Source: Bacteroides sedimenti (lineage in GTDB: Bacteria > Bacteroidota > Bacteroidia > Bacteroidales > Bacteroidaceae). Taken from it: DNA of 64,000 nt. Below are positions 43,404 through 52,139 of this stretch, piece after piece. How positions within the stretch are numbered: position 1 is the stretch's first letter; each line of letters opens with the position of its first letter. Below the pieces are notes generated by a model, which saw only the letters and a list, made by a program, of their open reading frames with translations, was not told the origin of the DNA and made no database searches. Position numbers and translations under genes: made by a program. The stretch lies in contig NZ_AP028055.1 in the NCBI RefSeq assembly GCF_040365225.1, forward strand, positions 682,001-746,000. The letters are read 5' to 3'.

Positions 43404-43468
43404 GAATTATGTATTTTGAAACATGAACCGAATGTATTTCTTGGTTCATGTTTCAAAATACATAATTC
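43404..43468. repeat. Perfect 26-bp inverted repeat between ssb and gldE
   Basis: Arms 43404-43429 and 43443-43468 are perfectly complementary over 26 bases with a 13-base loop. The stem is AT-rich and is followed by only TT, so a classical terminator is possible but the T tail is poor. The GldE start lies 28 bases downstream, so the hairpin sits directly in front of it. No transposase or target duplication is visible. Confidence 0.85.
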
Positions 43469-43496
43469 TTCCGATGTTTAACTAAATTCAAAATCT

Positions 43497-44837
43497 TTGG
43501 ACTCAGATGCCTTTATATGCCAATTGGCTAATTTTATAAGCGGTATAACCGCACATACACCTTCTTTAGTTGCAGAATTAGAACTATTTATAGCCATATT
43601 GCTGTTAATTGTTTCAGGTTTTGTTTCTGCTTCAGAAACTGCCTTTTTTTCGCTTTCTTCCTCCGAACTAAATGTAATTGCACAGCGTAACCATTCTTCT
43701 GACAGAAAAATATCTTCGTTGCTGGAAAAATCCGATAGATTACTGGCTACTATTATAGTGACCAATTTGTTTGTCAATGTAGCCATTATCATGTTATTTA
43801 ACGCTTTCTTTCTGAGCGTTTTTGATTTTGGTGAATACAAAATTATCGGAATCATTTTTTTGACTGTTGTAATCGCTACCATTTTATTACTTTTTAGTGA
43901 GATGTTGCCAAAAATATATTCTTCACAACGAAGCCTTTCTTTTTGTCGTTTTGGCGCTCCGATAATTAAAATACTGGAGTTTGTATTTTTGCCGCTTGTT
44001 CTGGTTATGACTCGTTCCACAACATTTGCCAATCGACACATGGCTCGGAAAGGATACAATATTTCGGTAGATGAACTCTCTCATGCTCTGGAGCTGACTG
44101 ATGAAGAAGAGTTATCTGACGAAAAGCAGATCCTTGAGGGGATTATCCGGTTTGGCGGAGAGACAGCAAAAGAGGTGATGACTTCACGACTGGATATGGT
44201 CGATTTGAATATTAAGGCTACCTATAAAGAAGTACTTCAGTGTATTATTGATAATGCCTATTCAAGAATACCGGTGTATTCAGGATCAAGAGATGATATC
44301 AAAGGGATTCTATATATTAAAGATTTGCTTCCTCACCTGAATAAGAGCGATAATTTCCGTTGGCAATCTCTTATCCGTCCAGCCTATTTTGTGCCGGAGA
44401 CAAAGATGATTGATGACTTACTTCGCGATTTTCAGGCCAATAAAATTCATATTGCGATTGTGGTCGATGAGTTCGGAGGAACTTCCGGGATTATCACCAT
44501 GGAAGATATTATTGAGGAGATTGTTGGAGAAATCCATGACGAATATGATGAGGAAGAACGTAATTTTGTCAAGCTGGATAATCATAGTTATATCTTCGAG
44601 GCAAAGACTTTGTTGACTGATTTTTATAAGATTACAGATCTGGAAAATGATATCTTTGAAGAAATAGCAGGAGAGGCTGATACTCTGGCAGGTTTGTTGC
44701 TCGAAATTAAAGGGGAATTTCCCGCTCTACATGAGGTTCTGCATTATAAAGAATACGACTTTGAAGTCCTGAAAATGGATGAACGCCGCATTTTAAAAGT
44801 TAAATTTTCCATCAATGACAACGAAAGAGAAAACTAA
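43497..44837 (+). CDS. gldE: GldE-type CNNM/CorC-family membrane protein
   Basis: A 446-residue protein with an N-terminal DUF21 membrane domain (about residues 28-185, including LLIVSGFVSASETAFFS), two CBS domains (about 205-330, including SRIPVYSGSRDDIKGILYIKDLL) and a C-terminal CorC_HlyC domain. It is the GldE relative of magnesium/cobalt efflux-type proteins, linked with GldD in Bacteroidota. The start is TTG at 43497: an in-frame stop lies 18 bases before it and no ATG precedes the membrane domain. The end overlaps gldD by 23 bases. Confidence 0.85.
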   Translation: MDSDAFICQLANFISGITAHTPSLVAELELFIAILLLIVSGFVSASETAFFSLSSSELNVIAQRNHSSDRKISSLLEKSDRLLATIIVTNLFVNVAIIMLFNAFFLSVFDFGEYKIIGIIFLTVVIATILLLFSEMLPKIYSSQRSLSFCRFGAPIIKILEFVFLPLVLVMTRSTTFANRHMARKGYNISVDELSHALELTDEEELSDEKQILEGIIRFGGETAKEVMTSRLDMVDLNIKATYKEVLQCIIDNAYSRIPVYSGSRDDIKGILYIKDLLPHLNKSDNFRWQSLIRPAYFVPETKMIDDLLRDFQANKIHIAIVVDEFGGTSGIITMEDIIEEIVGEIHDEYDEEERNFVKLDNHSYIFEAKTLLTDFYKITDLENDIFEEIAGEADTLAGLLLEIKGEFPALHEVLHYKEYDFEVLKMDERRILKVKFSINDNEREN

Positions 44838-45405
44838 ACTATTTCAGGGAATATTTTCTTTTATACTGATACTTCTTTTAATGGAAGCATGTTCGCCCTC
44901 CAAAAAGAAAGAACCACTAAAAGTGTCCTTCCCGAAGGCTATATATGCCTTGTCAACAGACACTTTACCTTTTACGTTCGATATTTCTAATCAGGCAAAG
45001 CTTACCTGGCAAAAGAACAAACCTGGTGAGTATTTCTGCAATGTAGATTATCCTCAGCTGAATGCTAGGCTTTACTGCACGTTTCATTTGATAACACCCG
45101 ATAAATTTCGCACTTTTGCCGAAGAGAGCCGCAAGATGGCTTATCAACACACTGCAGTTGCCACAGGTATAAAAGAGAAGGCTTATTCAAATGACACGGC
45201 TCATAGATACGGAATTCTATACGATATTCAAGGAAAAGTGGCAACCCCCATACAGGTTGCTTTGACTGATAGTAGTCATTACTTCTTTAATGCGTCTCTT
45301 TATTTTAATACAATAACCAATGCCGATTCCATTGCTCCGGTGGTGAACTATATCCGTCAGGATATTATCCGGATCATGGAGACGTTGACTGTAAAATCTC
45401 ACTAA
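44815..45405 (+). CDS. gldD: Gliding motility-associated lipoprotein GldD
   Basis: A 196-residue lipoprotein (lipobox MEAC at about residue 26) with the family segment FPKAIYALSTDTLPFTF and the C-terminal strand-helix YFFNASLYFNT..YIRQDIIRIMETL. Originally found as a gliding motility factor in Flavobacterium, it is retained in many non-gliding Bacteroidales, where its role is unclear. It overlaps gldE and is followed after 4 bases by the phosphopantetheinyl transferase gene. Confidence 0.88.
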   Translation: MTTKEKTKLFQGIFSFILILLLMEACSPSKKKEPLKVSFPKAIYALSTDTLPFTFDISNQAKLTWQKNKPGEYFCNVDYPQLNARLYCTFHLITPDKFRTFAEESRKMAYQHTAVATGIKEKAYSNDTAHRYGILYDIQGKVATPIQVALTDSSHYFFNASLYFNTITNADSIAPVVNYIRQDIIRIMETLTVKSH

Positions 45406-45409
45406 GCGT

Positions 45410-46045
45410 ATGGCTGTTATTGAAAAATACATAGAAGATGATTGCTGTTGGGGAATCTGGAAGATGGAAGAAAACTTTGAGAATTTGCTTCAGCAGTTTA
45501 ATAATCCCGCTCAGGTTTTAGAGCAGATGCAGCATCTAACAGCTCCTTTCAGGAGATTGGAGTGGCTCTCTGTCCGTGCTCTATTGAAAGACCTTTGCGG
45601 AGAAGAAAAACAGGTGAACTATCTTCCTAGTGGTAAGCCTTATCTGGCAGATCAATCTTACCAAATCAGCATCTCGCATACAAAAGGATATGTTGCGGTT
45701 ATTCTCAATCCAGATAAAAGAGTTGGGATTGATATAGAGCAATATGGCGAAAGAATCCTGAAGCTTCGCTCCAAGTTTCTCAGCGAAAAGGAAATTGCTG
45801 CTATCTATTCTGATAAAGAGGTGCTTCACTTGTTGTTGCATTGGTCGGCAAAAGAGACCATGTTCAAGCTCTTGGGAGAAGAAGGGGTTGACTTTAAGGA
45901 GCATTTATTAATAGCCCCCTTTATGCCTGAGGATAATGGAAGGTTTGATGCCTGCGAAATGCGAACTGCTAAGCAACAGAAGTTTCGACTTCATTACAGA
46001 GTTCATTCGGATTTTGTAATTACTTGGAGCCAGCTTTCTCTTTAA
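45410..46045 (+). CDS. 4'-phosphopantetheinyl transferase superfamily protein
   Basis: A 211-residue Sfp/AcpT-type enzyme that attaches 4'-phosphopantetheine to carrier proteins. Magnesium- and CoA-binding motifs are GIDIEQYGERI (about residue 104) and WSAKETMFKLLG (about residue 145), in the correct order and spacing. It is the last gene of the mutY-to-PPTase run, 4 bases after gldD. The target is probably an acyl carrier protein, but cannot be named from sequence. Confidence 0.88.
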   Translation: MAVIEKYIEDDCCWGIWKMEENFENLLQQFNNPAQVLEQMQHLTAPFRRLEWLSVRALLKDLCGEEKQVNYLPSGKPYLADQSYQISISHTKGYVAVILNPDKRVGIDIEQYGERILKLRSKFLSEKEIAAIYSDKEVLHLLLHWSAKETMFKLLGEEGVDFKEHLLIAPFMPEDNGRFDACEMRTAKQQKFRLHYRVHSDFVITWSQLSL

Positions 46046-46574
46046 TTAGAGCCGGCCGAATTTTCTGCTTGTCGTTGCTGAGGAGAAATAGATTGTTCCC
46101 TGAAGGGTTAAACAATGCTCAATTAGTTCTTGAAATAAATGAGAGGTGGAGCAATTTACTGAAGGTATTTATAGACCAATATTCTTCTATTTTCTGTAAT
46201 CACGACAGTACAGCCTACGCTACAACATATCCTTTGTAGTTTAATGTTCATCTTGCTCCTGCAATCAAAGAGAGATGAAACAATTTGGTGCAGCTGTTTA
46301 TAGGCCAATATACTTTAAGTTCCTGTAATCATGACAGTTTTATCTATGCTGCAACATAATCCTTTAAAGTTTCATGCTCATTTCGCTTATGTAATCAGCT
46401 CCTGAGTAGAAACGGCTCGCTCCCGAATCCTTATAATGTAACTATATTCCAATATTAGTACTCGGCGAACTTTTTAGGATAGCACCTAATATATTAAATT
46501 ACAGTTTGCTATATTTCAATGAGAGACGAAAATACCGTTCAAAAAACTTCAGTAAATCAGGTGGTAAAACGGGA
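46046..46574. other. 529-base intergenic region between convergent genes
   Basis: No gene is supported. It contains the tandem 129-bp duplication described separately and a short CCCTGAAGGG palindrome near 46102. The remainder is AT-rich without promoters that match the consensus well. Confidence 0.5.
46141..46397. repeat. Diverged tandem duplication, period about 129 bp
   Basis: Copy 1 (46141-46269) and copy 2 (46270 to about 46397) share blocks such as CAATTT, TTTATAG-CCAATAT, CTGTAATCA-GACAGT, GCT-CAACATA, CCTTT and TTCAT, roughly three quarters identical by eye. Neither copy carries a long ORF. It could be decayed coding DNA or a structured RNA repeat. Confidence 0.7.
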
Positions 46575-47669
46575 TTAACGGGTAACAACTATTTTCTGAT
46601 TATTCGTTGCAGTCTTTATCAAATAGACTCCTCTGGCTGGTGTAAACTCAAAACTTTGCATCCCTCCTTCGTGATTCCACTGACCAACAACCGTTCCCTG
46701 TAGATTATAAGCTTGCACGATACAAGGATATTCTTCTTCAATGGTGAGACGCCCATCTTGATAAATCGCTTTGGAGTTATTACTCACCTGATTAATTGCC
46801 GTAAGTATAACGGATTCTCCCGTCAATTCGGGGTGAAGATCTTCAACTCCTGAAATTTCAGTGGAGATTTCGCCCACACCATTCTCTATGGCTTGGTTCA
46901 CGGCTGTATAAATCCTAATAAAGTCAACGCCTTTTACCTTCACGCTGTTACCGTTTGCATCGACCGCCCAGTCCAGTTTCAGCTTGCACCCATCTGATAT
47001 GTTTGGTTGATTATCAGCATAACCATACTCATACGAAGCCATAACCCACTTATTCAGATTACTGTCGAAAGTTCCGTTGTTCTGAAGCCGTGAACCTTGA
47101 TAGGTCATTGTTTCTGCATTTATCCACTGAGGATAATATGCTTGTGTATGGAAAGTGTTGCGCAGTACGTATCCTTCTCCGGTCTTGTTGTCTGTCCATC
47201 TGACTTTATCAGTAGCATTCGCCGGTTTGTAATAGGTAATCTGGTAGTTGTGAATGGTATTCGGGTTATCATATTCCGACCCTTTCAGTTCGTACCAAGT
47301 ATCGTTGGGCAAACCGTCCTTGTTTGTATCGGCTGATACAAGGACGATTCCCGGTTCTGCGCTTCCATCGAAGGCATTTCCCAGTACTTTGATATCATAT
47401 TCGCCTTCCTTATTCGCAATTGTATGGTCAAATCCCACAGTTATATAACCGCCAAAAGCGCCTAAACTAACGGTATAATCCTGATTAAAGTAATCCAAGC
47501 ATTTGGCACACATGGTAGCAGCATTGTCACCGCTTGTGTACGCCGGAAGCACATTCACGAATTGTCCCGGAGCAGGAACATATTCCAGCACCTTGGTTAT
47601 GTAATATTTATTTTGAGCCTGACCTTGAATGGCAAGCAAAGTTATGATACTTAGTAGAATCTTTTTCAT
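46575..47669 (-). CDS. Secreted cell-surface protein with sorting-type C-terminal tail (B12 locus)
   Basis: A 364-residue exported protein: signal peptide MKKILLSIITLLAIQGQAQ, then a beta-rich body containing VGFDHTIANKEGEYDIKVLGNAFDGSAEPGIVLVSAD and an acidic calcium-site-like DTNKDGLPND. The C-terminal ~70 residues (VQAYNLQGTVVGQW..GVYLIKTATNNQKIVV) resemble a type A C-terminal sorting domain. It begins 5 bases after the BtuG-like gene, so it belongs to the riboswitch-controlled cobalamin operon. Direct binding of cobamides is a guess from context. Confidence 0.75.
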   Translation of the reverse strand: MKKILLSIITLLAIQGQAQNKYYITKVLEYVPAPGQFVNVLPAYTSGDNAATMCAKCLDYFNQDYTVSLGAFGGYITVGFDHTIANKEGEYDIKVLGNAFDGSAEPGIVLVSADTNKDGLPNDTWYELKGSEYDNPNTIHNYQITYYKPANATDKVRWTDNKTGEGYVLRNTFHTQAYYPQWINAETMTYQGSRLQNNGTFDSNLNKWVMASYEYGYADNQPNISDGCKLKLDWAVDANGNSVKVKGVDFIRIYTAVNQAIENGVGEISTEISGVEDLHPELTGESVILTAINQVSNNSKAIYQDGRLTIEEEYPCIVQAYNLQGTVVGQWNHEGGMQSFEFTPARGVYLIKTATNNQKIVVTR

Positions 47670-47674
47670 TGTTC

Positions 47675-48808
47675 CTATTTGTTTATAAACAATACAGAGT
47701 TTGGGTTTATGCCTTTTGCATCAATGGTGAATTTATGTACACCATTCTTGGAGAAGCAAACAATGCTTCCGTTGATTACGTAATTCTGCGCATCGCAGAT
47801 GTAGATATCACCGTTGACCGGATTAACATCGATATGGTACGTACGGACAATCTTTGTTTCATCTTTAATAAAATTGTCATCAATAATCTCCCCCGTACGT
47901 GTATCCATCACCTGAATGGCTTCAATGTTCGAGTTGTAACTGTACATATAAGCCAGATGCCCGCTGATAGTAAAGCTCAGAATAGGCCGATCATATGTTT
48001 TAATCAGTTTATCTGTTTCGCTATCGATGCGATGCAGCCGACAGTTGTAATCGCCAATGGTATAATTGTAGCTGTCGCGCGAAACTACATAAACATTCCC
48101 CGATTCATCCGCATGAATGGTGCCCAGGTTGTTGCGAACCGTAATTCTCTTTGTTTCCGTAAAAGTCTCCGTGCTGATTACCGATACGGTATTATCCGGA
48201 TTCTTTTCGTCCAGTCCACCCGAATTCGCCACATAAAGCTTGCCGTTTGCCACACAAATGCCGTCGGGATTGCGGCCAACTTTAACTATGCCGTCCACTT
48301 TTAATGTAGTAGTATCAATTCGTGCAACTGTTCCATCGAAGTTGCATGCATAGGCTTTATCCTTATAAAAGGCAAAGTAGCGGGGCTGACGGGCAATTCC
48401 TTCTTCGTTTATCAGAGGAATCTGTTTTAGCGAAACGCAATCGGAGGCATTCAGTACCTCTATCTGACTGGATACGTTTACCGCACAGTAAAGTTTGGAA
48501 CCGTAACGCTGAAGGTCGTTGGCGGTATCGCCCAGCTTCCTGCCGTTCATCATCTTGAAGTAGTCGAAGCTAGTCTTGTCGCTTCCTCTTTTATCCTGAT
48601 CCTGGAACGAGATCATTTGCCCTTTCCCGAAGTCGTAGCAGGAGAGGGTGCTGTTGTTCATGTTAAACAACCCCTCGCAAAGAATATAGATTCCCTTTGT
48701 TTCCGTTTCCATAGGGTGATCGCCCGTTTCTTGCCATACGATGGTGTCGTCGCAGGCGCACATCAACAGCGAAAGTAGGAGGATAATATGTAGAATACTT
48801 TTTTTCAT
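47675..48808 (-). CDS. btuG: BtuG-like surface cobalamin-binding beta-propeller lipoprotein
   Basis: A 377-residue lipoprotein with signal MKKSILHIILLLSLLMCAC. It is made of YVTN/YncE-like blades (for example CVANGKLYVANSGGLDEKNPDNTVSVIST and AYACNFDGTVARIDTTTL), giving about seven blades. This matches BtuG proteins of gut Bacteroides, which bind cobalamin with high affinity and cap the transporter BtuB on the cell surface. It starts one base after the btuB stop codon and lies in the same B12 riboswitch operon, strongly supporting the role. Confidence 0.88.
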   Translation of the reverse strand: MKKSILHIILLLSLLMCACDDTIVWQETGDHPMETETKGIYILCEGLFNMNNSTLSCYDFGKGQMISFQDQDKRGSDKTSFDYFKMMNGRKLGDTANDLQRYGSKLYCAVNVSSQIEVLNASDCVSLKQIPLINEEGIARQPRYFAFYKDKAYACNFDGTVARIDTTTLKVDGIVKVGRNPDGICVANGKLYVANSGGLDEKNPDNTVSVISTETFTETKRITVRNNLGTIHADESGNVYVVSRDSYNYTIGDYNCRLHRIDSETDKLIKTYDRPILSFTISGHLAYMYSYNSNIEAIQVMDTRTGEIIDDNFIKDETKIVRTYHIDVNPVNGDIYICDAQNYVINGSIVCFSKNGVHKFTIDAKGINPNSVLFINK

Positions 48809-48809
48809 A

Positions 48810-50822
48810 TCAATAAATCAAACGTATGCTTCCGCGGAACTGTCGTCCCGGCATCGGGTAATTCTGTACTATTTCATATTCCTTATCGAAAAGGTTGAGC
48901 ACCTCTGCCTGTGCGGAGATGGAGCAGCTCTTCATTTTGAAGGTTCTACTCAACGAAGCGCAGTGTTCCGTGTAACCTTCCAGACGATATTCCGGGGCAT
49001 TGTACTGGTTGGAAAACCGTTCGCCGGCAGCTATCAGTGTATAGGCAATGTTTACCCACGGCATTTCCAGACTGAGTCTGGCCGATCCCGAATGACGCGG
49101 AGTGTATGGTATCTGATGATTATATGTCACCTTATCGGGCATGTTGTATTTATCTGTTTTATCCATGGCGCGCTGATAGGTATAGTTTCCGGTAGCGGCC
49201 AGTCTGATCTTGTCGCTGCAACGGAATGCCGTCTCCATATTTGCTTCCATTCCCCGGATGTCAACCCGTCCGATATTGCGCATGCTCCATACAAACAGAT
49301 TCTTTGTGGGTACAGCTACAATCTTATCGCTAACCCGGTTATAGAAACCGTCGACCGACAAGGAGATGTATGGAATAACGTGGTTAAATTTCTTAATCCA
49401 GCTCAGGCCGGCATTGAATTCGCTCGCCTGTTCCGGCTTGAGCGACCGTGTGCCTATCGTTCCGTAATAGAGATCGTTGAAGGTAGGCAGACGGAAAATA
49501 TCTTTGTAAAGCAGTCTCGCCCGCAGATCCTCGTTCTTAAACAACTGGTAGGAGAAGCTTACAGAGGGAGAGAAGCGGTTCCGGTTATCGGCAGCCGTTC
49601 CGGTTCTTACTGATTCGCGGGTTAAGGTAGAAAGTATGTGAGCCGTTGCGGTGAGGCGGTTGTTCACATACTTGGCAGCCAGCGCATTGAGCAAAGTGAA
49701 GCGGGTAGGGTAGACAAAATTGGTAAGGTCTGCCCTCATGGTATTGATACTTCCATCATTGGCCAACGATAAGGAGAGATTAGAATTTGCACGATACATG
49801 ACGGTTCCCGACAGATAATATTCGTTCTGATAATAATTATTTCGGGTAACCGCATTATAAGTGGCGTTGTCCGGATTATCATACCTGTTGTAGCCCCAGT
49901 TGAACTTACCGTTCATCAAGAGGCTCCAACGATTGGATAATTGGTTTTCATAATTTGCCTGGACAAAGAAATTCTTGTCTTTCAAACGCTCCTCGGCACG
50001 TGCGTAATATAATTTGTTAGAAGGCAGACCTCTGTCCGAGAAGTAGTAATAAGCCTTCAAACTGGCCTTCTGCCTGTCGCTGAAACGGGCAAACAAGTTG
50101 GCTTCTGTCTTCACCGTTTCAATATCCGAGTTAAGACGATGCAATCGCTCCGTGGCGGTTCCGTTAAGCTGAGTGTAGGGATAGTTGCCGTCGGCATGCA
50201 TGTAGTCTGCATGGAAGGAGGAAGACAACACCTCGTTCCACTGGTTGTCTAGATGAAGACTCGGATTATAAAAGCCAAAGCTACCCCCTTTAAAGGTAGC
50301 GCTGGCATTTATATTTTTCTGAGTAAGTACGGGTGCCGGACTCTTTATATTCAGGACACTGGCGGCAGAGAAGAGTCGGGCAGGCTGAAAGATGTTATCG
50401 TTTTGCCCGCTGTTCAAACTAATCTCTTCAATATTATCCAGCGTTAGCTTTCCAAGGTCCACTTGTCCCGTTTGAGAATCGGTAATAGAAATCCCGTCGT
50501 AAACCACGGCTGTGTGGTTGGCTCCCAGACTTCGTACCGAGATTGTTTTTAGTCCGCCGATGCCGCCATAGTCTTTTACAACCACTCCGCTGAAAAACCT
50601 GACAGCATCCGAAACCTGTAATAACCCGGACTGTTTTAATTGATTAACATCAAGCACCTGAAGCGGAGTAGTGGAACGAAGTTCCTTCTCCTTTTTTCTC
50701 TCCTTTACCACAACTTCCTTAAGGGTATGTACACGTAAGGAATCTGGTTTTTGCGCCTGGACAAGCAAACTTGTGCAGAACCAAATGGATAAAGAGATTA
50801 TTATGCTTCGAGTGTATGACAT
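48810..50822 (-). CDS. btuB: TonB-dependent cobalamin transporter BtuB
   Basis: An outer-membrane receptor of 670 residues with signal peptide (cleavage after about LLVQAQ), a TonB box near residues 33-40 (LKEVVV), a plug domain (about 50-160, with VSDAVRFFSGVVVKDYGG and LKTISVRSLGANHTAVVYDG) and a 22-strand barrel ending in RQFRGSIRLIY. It lacks the long N-terminal extension of SusC proteins, fitting a BtuB-type receptor. It is the second gene of the operon behind a cobalamin riboswitch and precedes btuG by one base, so it imports cobamides with BtuG. Confidence 0.93.
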   Translation of the reverse strand: MSYTRSIIISLSIWFCTSLLVQAQKPDSLRVHTLKEVVVKERKKEKELRSTTPLQVLDVNQLKQSGLLQVSDAVRFFSGVVVKDYGGIGGLKTISVRSLGANHTAVVYDGISITDSQTGQVDLGKLTLDNIEEISLNSGQNDNIFQPARLFSAASVLNIKSPAPVLTQKNINASATFKGGSFGFYNPSLHLDNQWNEVLSSSFHADYMHADGNYPYTQLNGTATERLHRLNSDIETVKTEANLFARFSDRQKASLKAYYYFSDRGLPSNKLYYARAEERLKDKNFFVQANYENQLSNRWSLLMNGKFNWGYNRYDNPDNATYNAVTRNNYYQNEYYLSGTVMYRANSNLSLSLANDGSINTMRADLTNFVYPTRFTLLNALAAKYVNNRLTATAHILSTLTRESVRTGTAADNRNRFSPSVSFSYQLFKNEDLRARLLYKDIFRLPTFNDLYYGTIGTRSLKPEQASEFNAGLSWIKKFNHVIPYISLSVDGFYNRVSDKIVAVPTKNLFVWSMRNIGRVDIRGMEANMETAFRCSDKIRLAATGNYTYQRAMDKTDKYNMPDKVTYNHQIPYTPRHSGSARLSLEMPWVNIAYTLIAAGERFSNQYNAPEYRLEGYTEHCASLSRTFKMKSCSISAQAEVLNLFDKEYEIVQNYPMPGRQFRGSIRLIY

Positions 50823-50834
50823 TTTATTTTCAGA

Positions 50835-51584
50835 TTATAATTCGATTGTGAATCCGTCCATGCAGAAATAGGCAGGAGTATTCATTCCGAAATTTCCGTT
50901 ATCAGTTGAAGATAGGCTGAATTTAACTTCAGCAACTTTGCCAAGGGCAGAAAGGTCCATCCATGTCCATTTATCAAGCAGAACCTTTTTCCCGTTGCGG
51001 TAATCTGCAAGATAAATTTCGGCAGTGCCTGTTGTGTTACCTTTATCATCTAAACCAGTAACAGTAAGTTTAAACCAGCTGCCATCCTTAAATGGTTTTG
51101 CGTAACCGTCACCATTCAATATAGATAAATAGGCATAAGTACTGTTGGTTACATACATACCTTTCACGGTATGGCTGGCGTTTCCTGCAAAATGGAACTT
51201 GTCGGTTGAGTACTCACTTGGGTTTACAGTCATATATGTTGCACTGGTTTTACCGCTACCGGTGATTGCACTGTTGTTAGTATATCCCGCAGTTTTTACA
51301 TCAGTCTTATTGGTATAGGTAAATCCCCCTCCAAATGTATTAAAGCTTGTTGTGTAGCTATCGAAAACGAAATAACCTGTCTGGTCAACAAATGTGTTTT
51401 TATAAGTCCAGGCCCCTGCCGGCTCTTCTTTAAATATCCCGGTAAATTCAGTTTCGGGCTTGTCTAGTTTTCCTTGTAGGTTAAGAACAACGGTTGTGCT
51501 GTTTACAATGGGCGAATTGTCGTCGCTGTTGCAACTACATAGTACCACCACGGTAAGCAGCAATAGAGAATAGATCTTTTTCAT
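50835..51584 (-). CDS. DUF4465 lipoprotein of the B12 uptake operon
   Basis: A 249-residue lipoprotein (lipobox LCSC at residue 18) followed by a beta-sandwich DUF4465 domain with conserved segments GGFTYTNKTD, SYLSILNG-like AYLSILNGDGYAKPF, WFKLTVTGLDDKGNTTGTAEIYLAD and WMDLSALGKVAEVKFSLSSTD. It is the first gene after the cobalamin riboswitch and lies 12 bases before btuB. Such proteins accompany BtuB/BtuG in Bacteroides, and BtuH-type surface cobamide-binding lipoproteins are known there; equivalence is inferred. Confidence 0.8.
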   Translation of the reverse strand: MKKIYSLLLLTVVVLCSCNSDDNSPIVNSTTVVLNLQGKLDKPETEFTGIFKEEPAGAWTYKNTFVDQTGYFVFDSYTTSFNTFGGGFTYTNKTDVKTAGYTNNSAITGSGKTSATYMTVNPSEYSTDKFHFAGNASHTVKGMYVTNSTYAYLSILNGDGYAKPFKDGSWFKLTVTGLDDKGNTTGTAEIYLADYRNGKKVLLDKWTWMDLSALGKVAEVKFSLSSTDNGNFGMNTPAYFCMDGFTIEL

Positions 51585-51668
51585 CTTGTCTATCAGTTTA
51601 AATAAGTAATAAAATGTGTTTTGTTATGTGCTAAGCTCATTCCTCGTAAGCTTTATACTGTCATAATG

Positions 51669-51848
51669 CACGGTAGGTCTTCTGACTTGTTTCCGTTGGA
51701 AAGCGCCTTCCCGAACTAATTGTTCAGTGGTATTGAGTGGTTGCTTACAACGTTATAATGAAACTTACAGCAGCGGGACTGTTCAGGATTCTCACCTGAT
51801 TCCCTTTTAATCACTTCTTCGCTACGGGAGATTTTGTGAACCAATGCG
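51669..51848 (-). ncRNA. Cobalamin riboswitch for the btuB operon
   Basis: On the minus strand the element shows the conserved core GGGAATCAGGTGAGAATCCTG, AACAGTCCCGCTGCTGTAA, the B12-box region ACCACTGAAC with TTCGGGAAGG, and the 3' AAGTCAGAAGACCTACC. These occur in canonical order. It sits between a consensus promoter (51852-51859) and the DUF4465 lipoprotein gene, leaving about 85 nt from aptamer to start codon. It should repress the four-gene uptake operon when cobalamin is abundant. Confidence 0.95.
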
Positions 51849-51851
51849 CGG

Positions 51852-51859
51852 CAAAGTTA
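51852..51859 (-). promoter_or_regulatory. -7 box (TAACTTTG on minus strand) for the btuB operon
   Basis: It matches TAnnTTTG just upstream of the riboswitch and would start transcription near 51845, at the 5' edge of the aptamer. Confidence 0.7.
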
Positions 51860-51966
51860 GAAAGAAAATCTATAAACACAATAAACTTTTGATTTAATTC
51901 TACTCTTATGCCCGTTATTTATCTGACTAATAATGAGAAACTAGCTGGTTATTGCCGCCGAATTAG

Positions 51967-51974
51967 TATCTTTG
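51967..51974 (+). promoter_or_regulatory. -7 box (TATCTTTG) for the HU-HIG gene
   Basis: It matches TAnnTTTG. Initiation near 51981 would put phased palindrome array 3 (51993-52071) inside a leader of about 160 nt before the ATG at 52140. Confidence 0.6.
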
Positions 51975-51992
51975 TTTAGACGACTTATTGTT

Positions 51993-52071
51993 AGGGTCAT
52001 GTCCCTTGATGTTTAGGGTCATGATGCCATGAGTATAGCCTCATAAGGCTAATAAGCTGGGGTCGCGACCC
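51993..52071. repeat. Phased palindrome array 3 (four different palindromes, 22-bp spacing)
   Basis: Four palindromes have centres at 51999.5, 52021.5, 52043.5 and 52065.5, exactly 22 bp apart. They are AGGGTCATGTCCCT (one mismatched pair), a TCATGA core, TAGCCTCATAAGGCTA (one mismatched pair) and GGGTCGCGACCC (perfect). Unlike arrays 1 and 2 the four differ in sequence, so spacing and dyad symmetry are conserved rather than the word itself. It lies between the btuB riboswitch promoter and the HU-HIG gene. Confidence 0.75.
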
Positions 52072-52139
52072 TAATAATAGTTCTTCGATAATAAAGTAAT
52101 AGTATAAAGTAATTAATCTGTTAATCTAAAGAGGAAGAA

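Noticed and set aside
43404..43468. Invertible promoter (phase-variation) element
   Set aside because: The 13-base loop is too short to hold a promoter, and no invertase gene or flanking promoter orientation signal is seen.
46024..46239. 71-codon frame overlapping the end of the PPTase gene
   Set aside because: It starts within the PPTase coding sequence in another frame and runs into the tandem repeat; no codon or family support.
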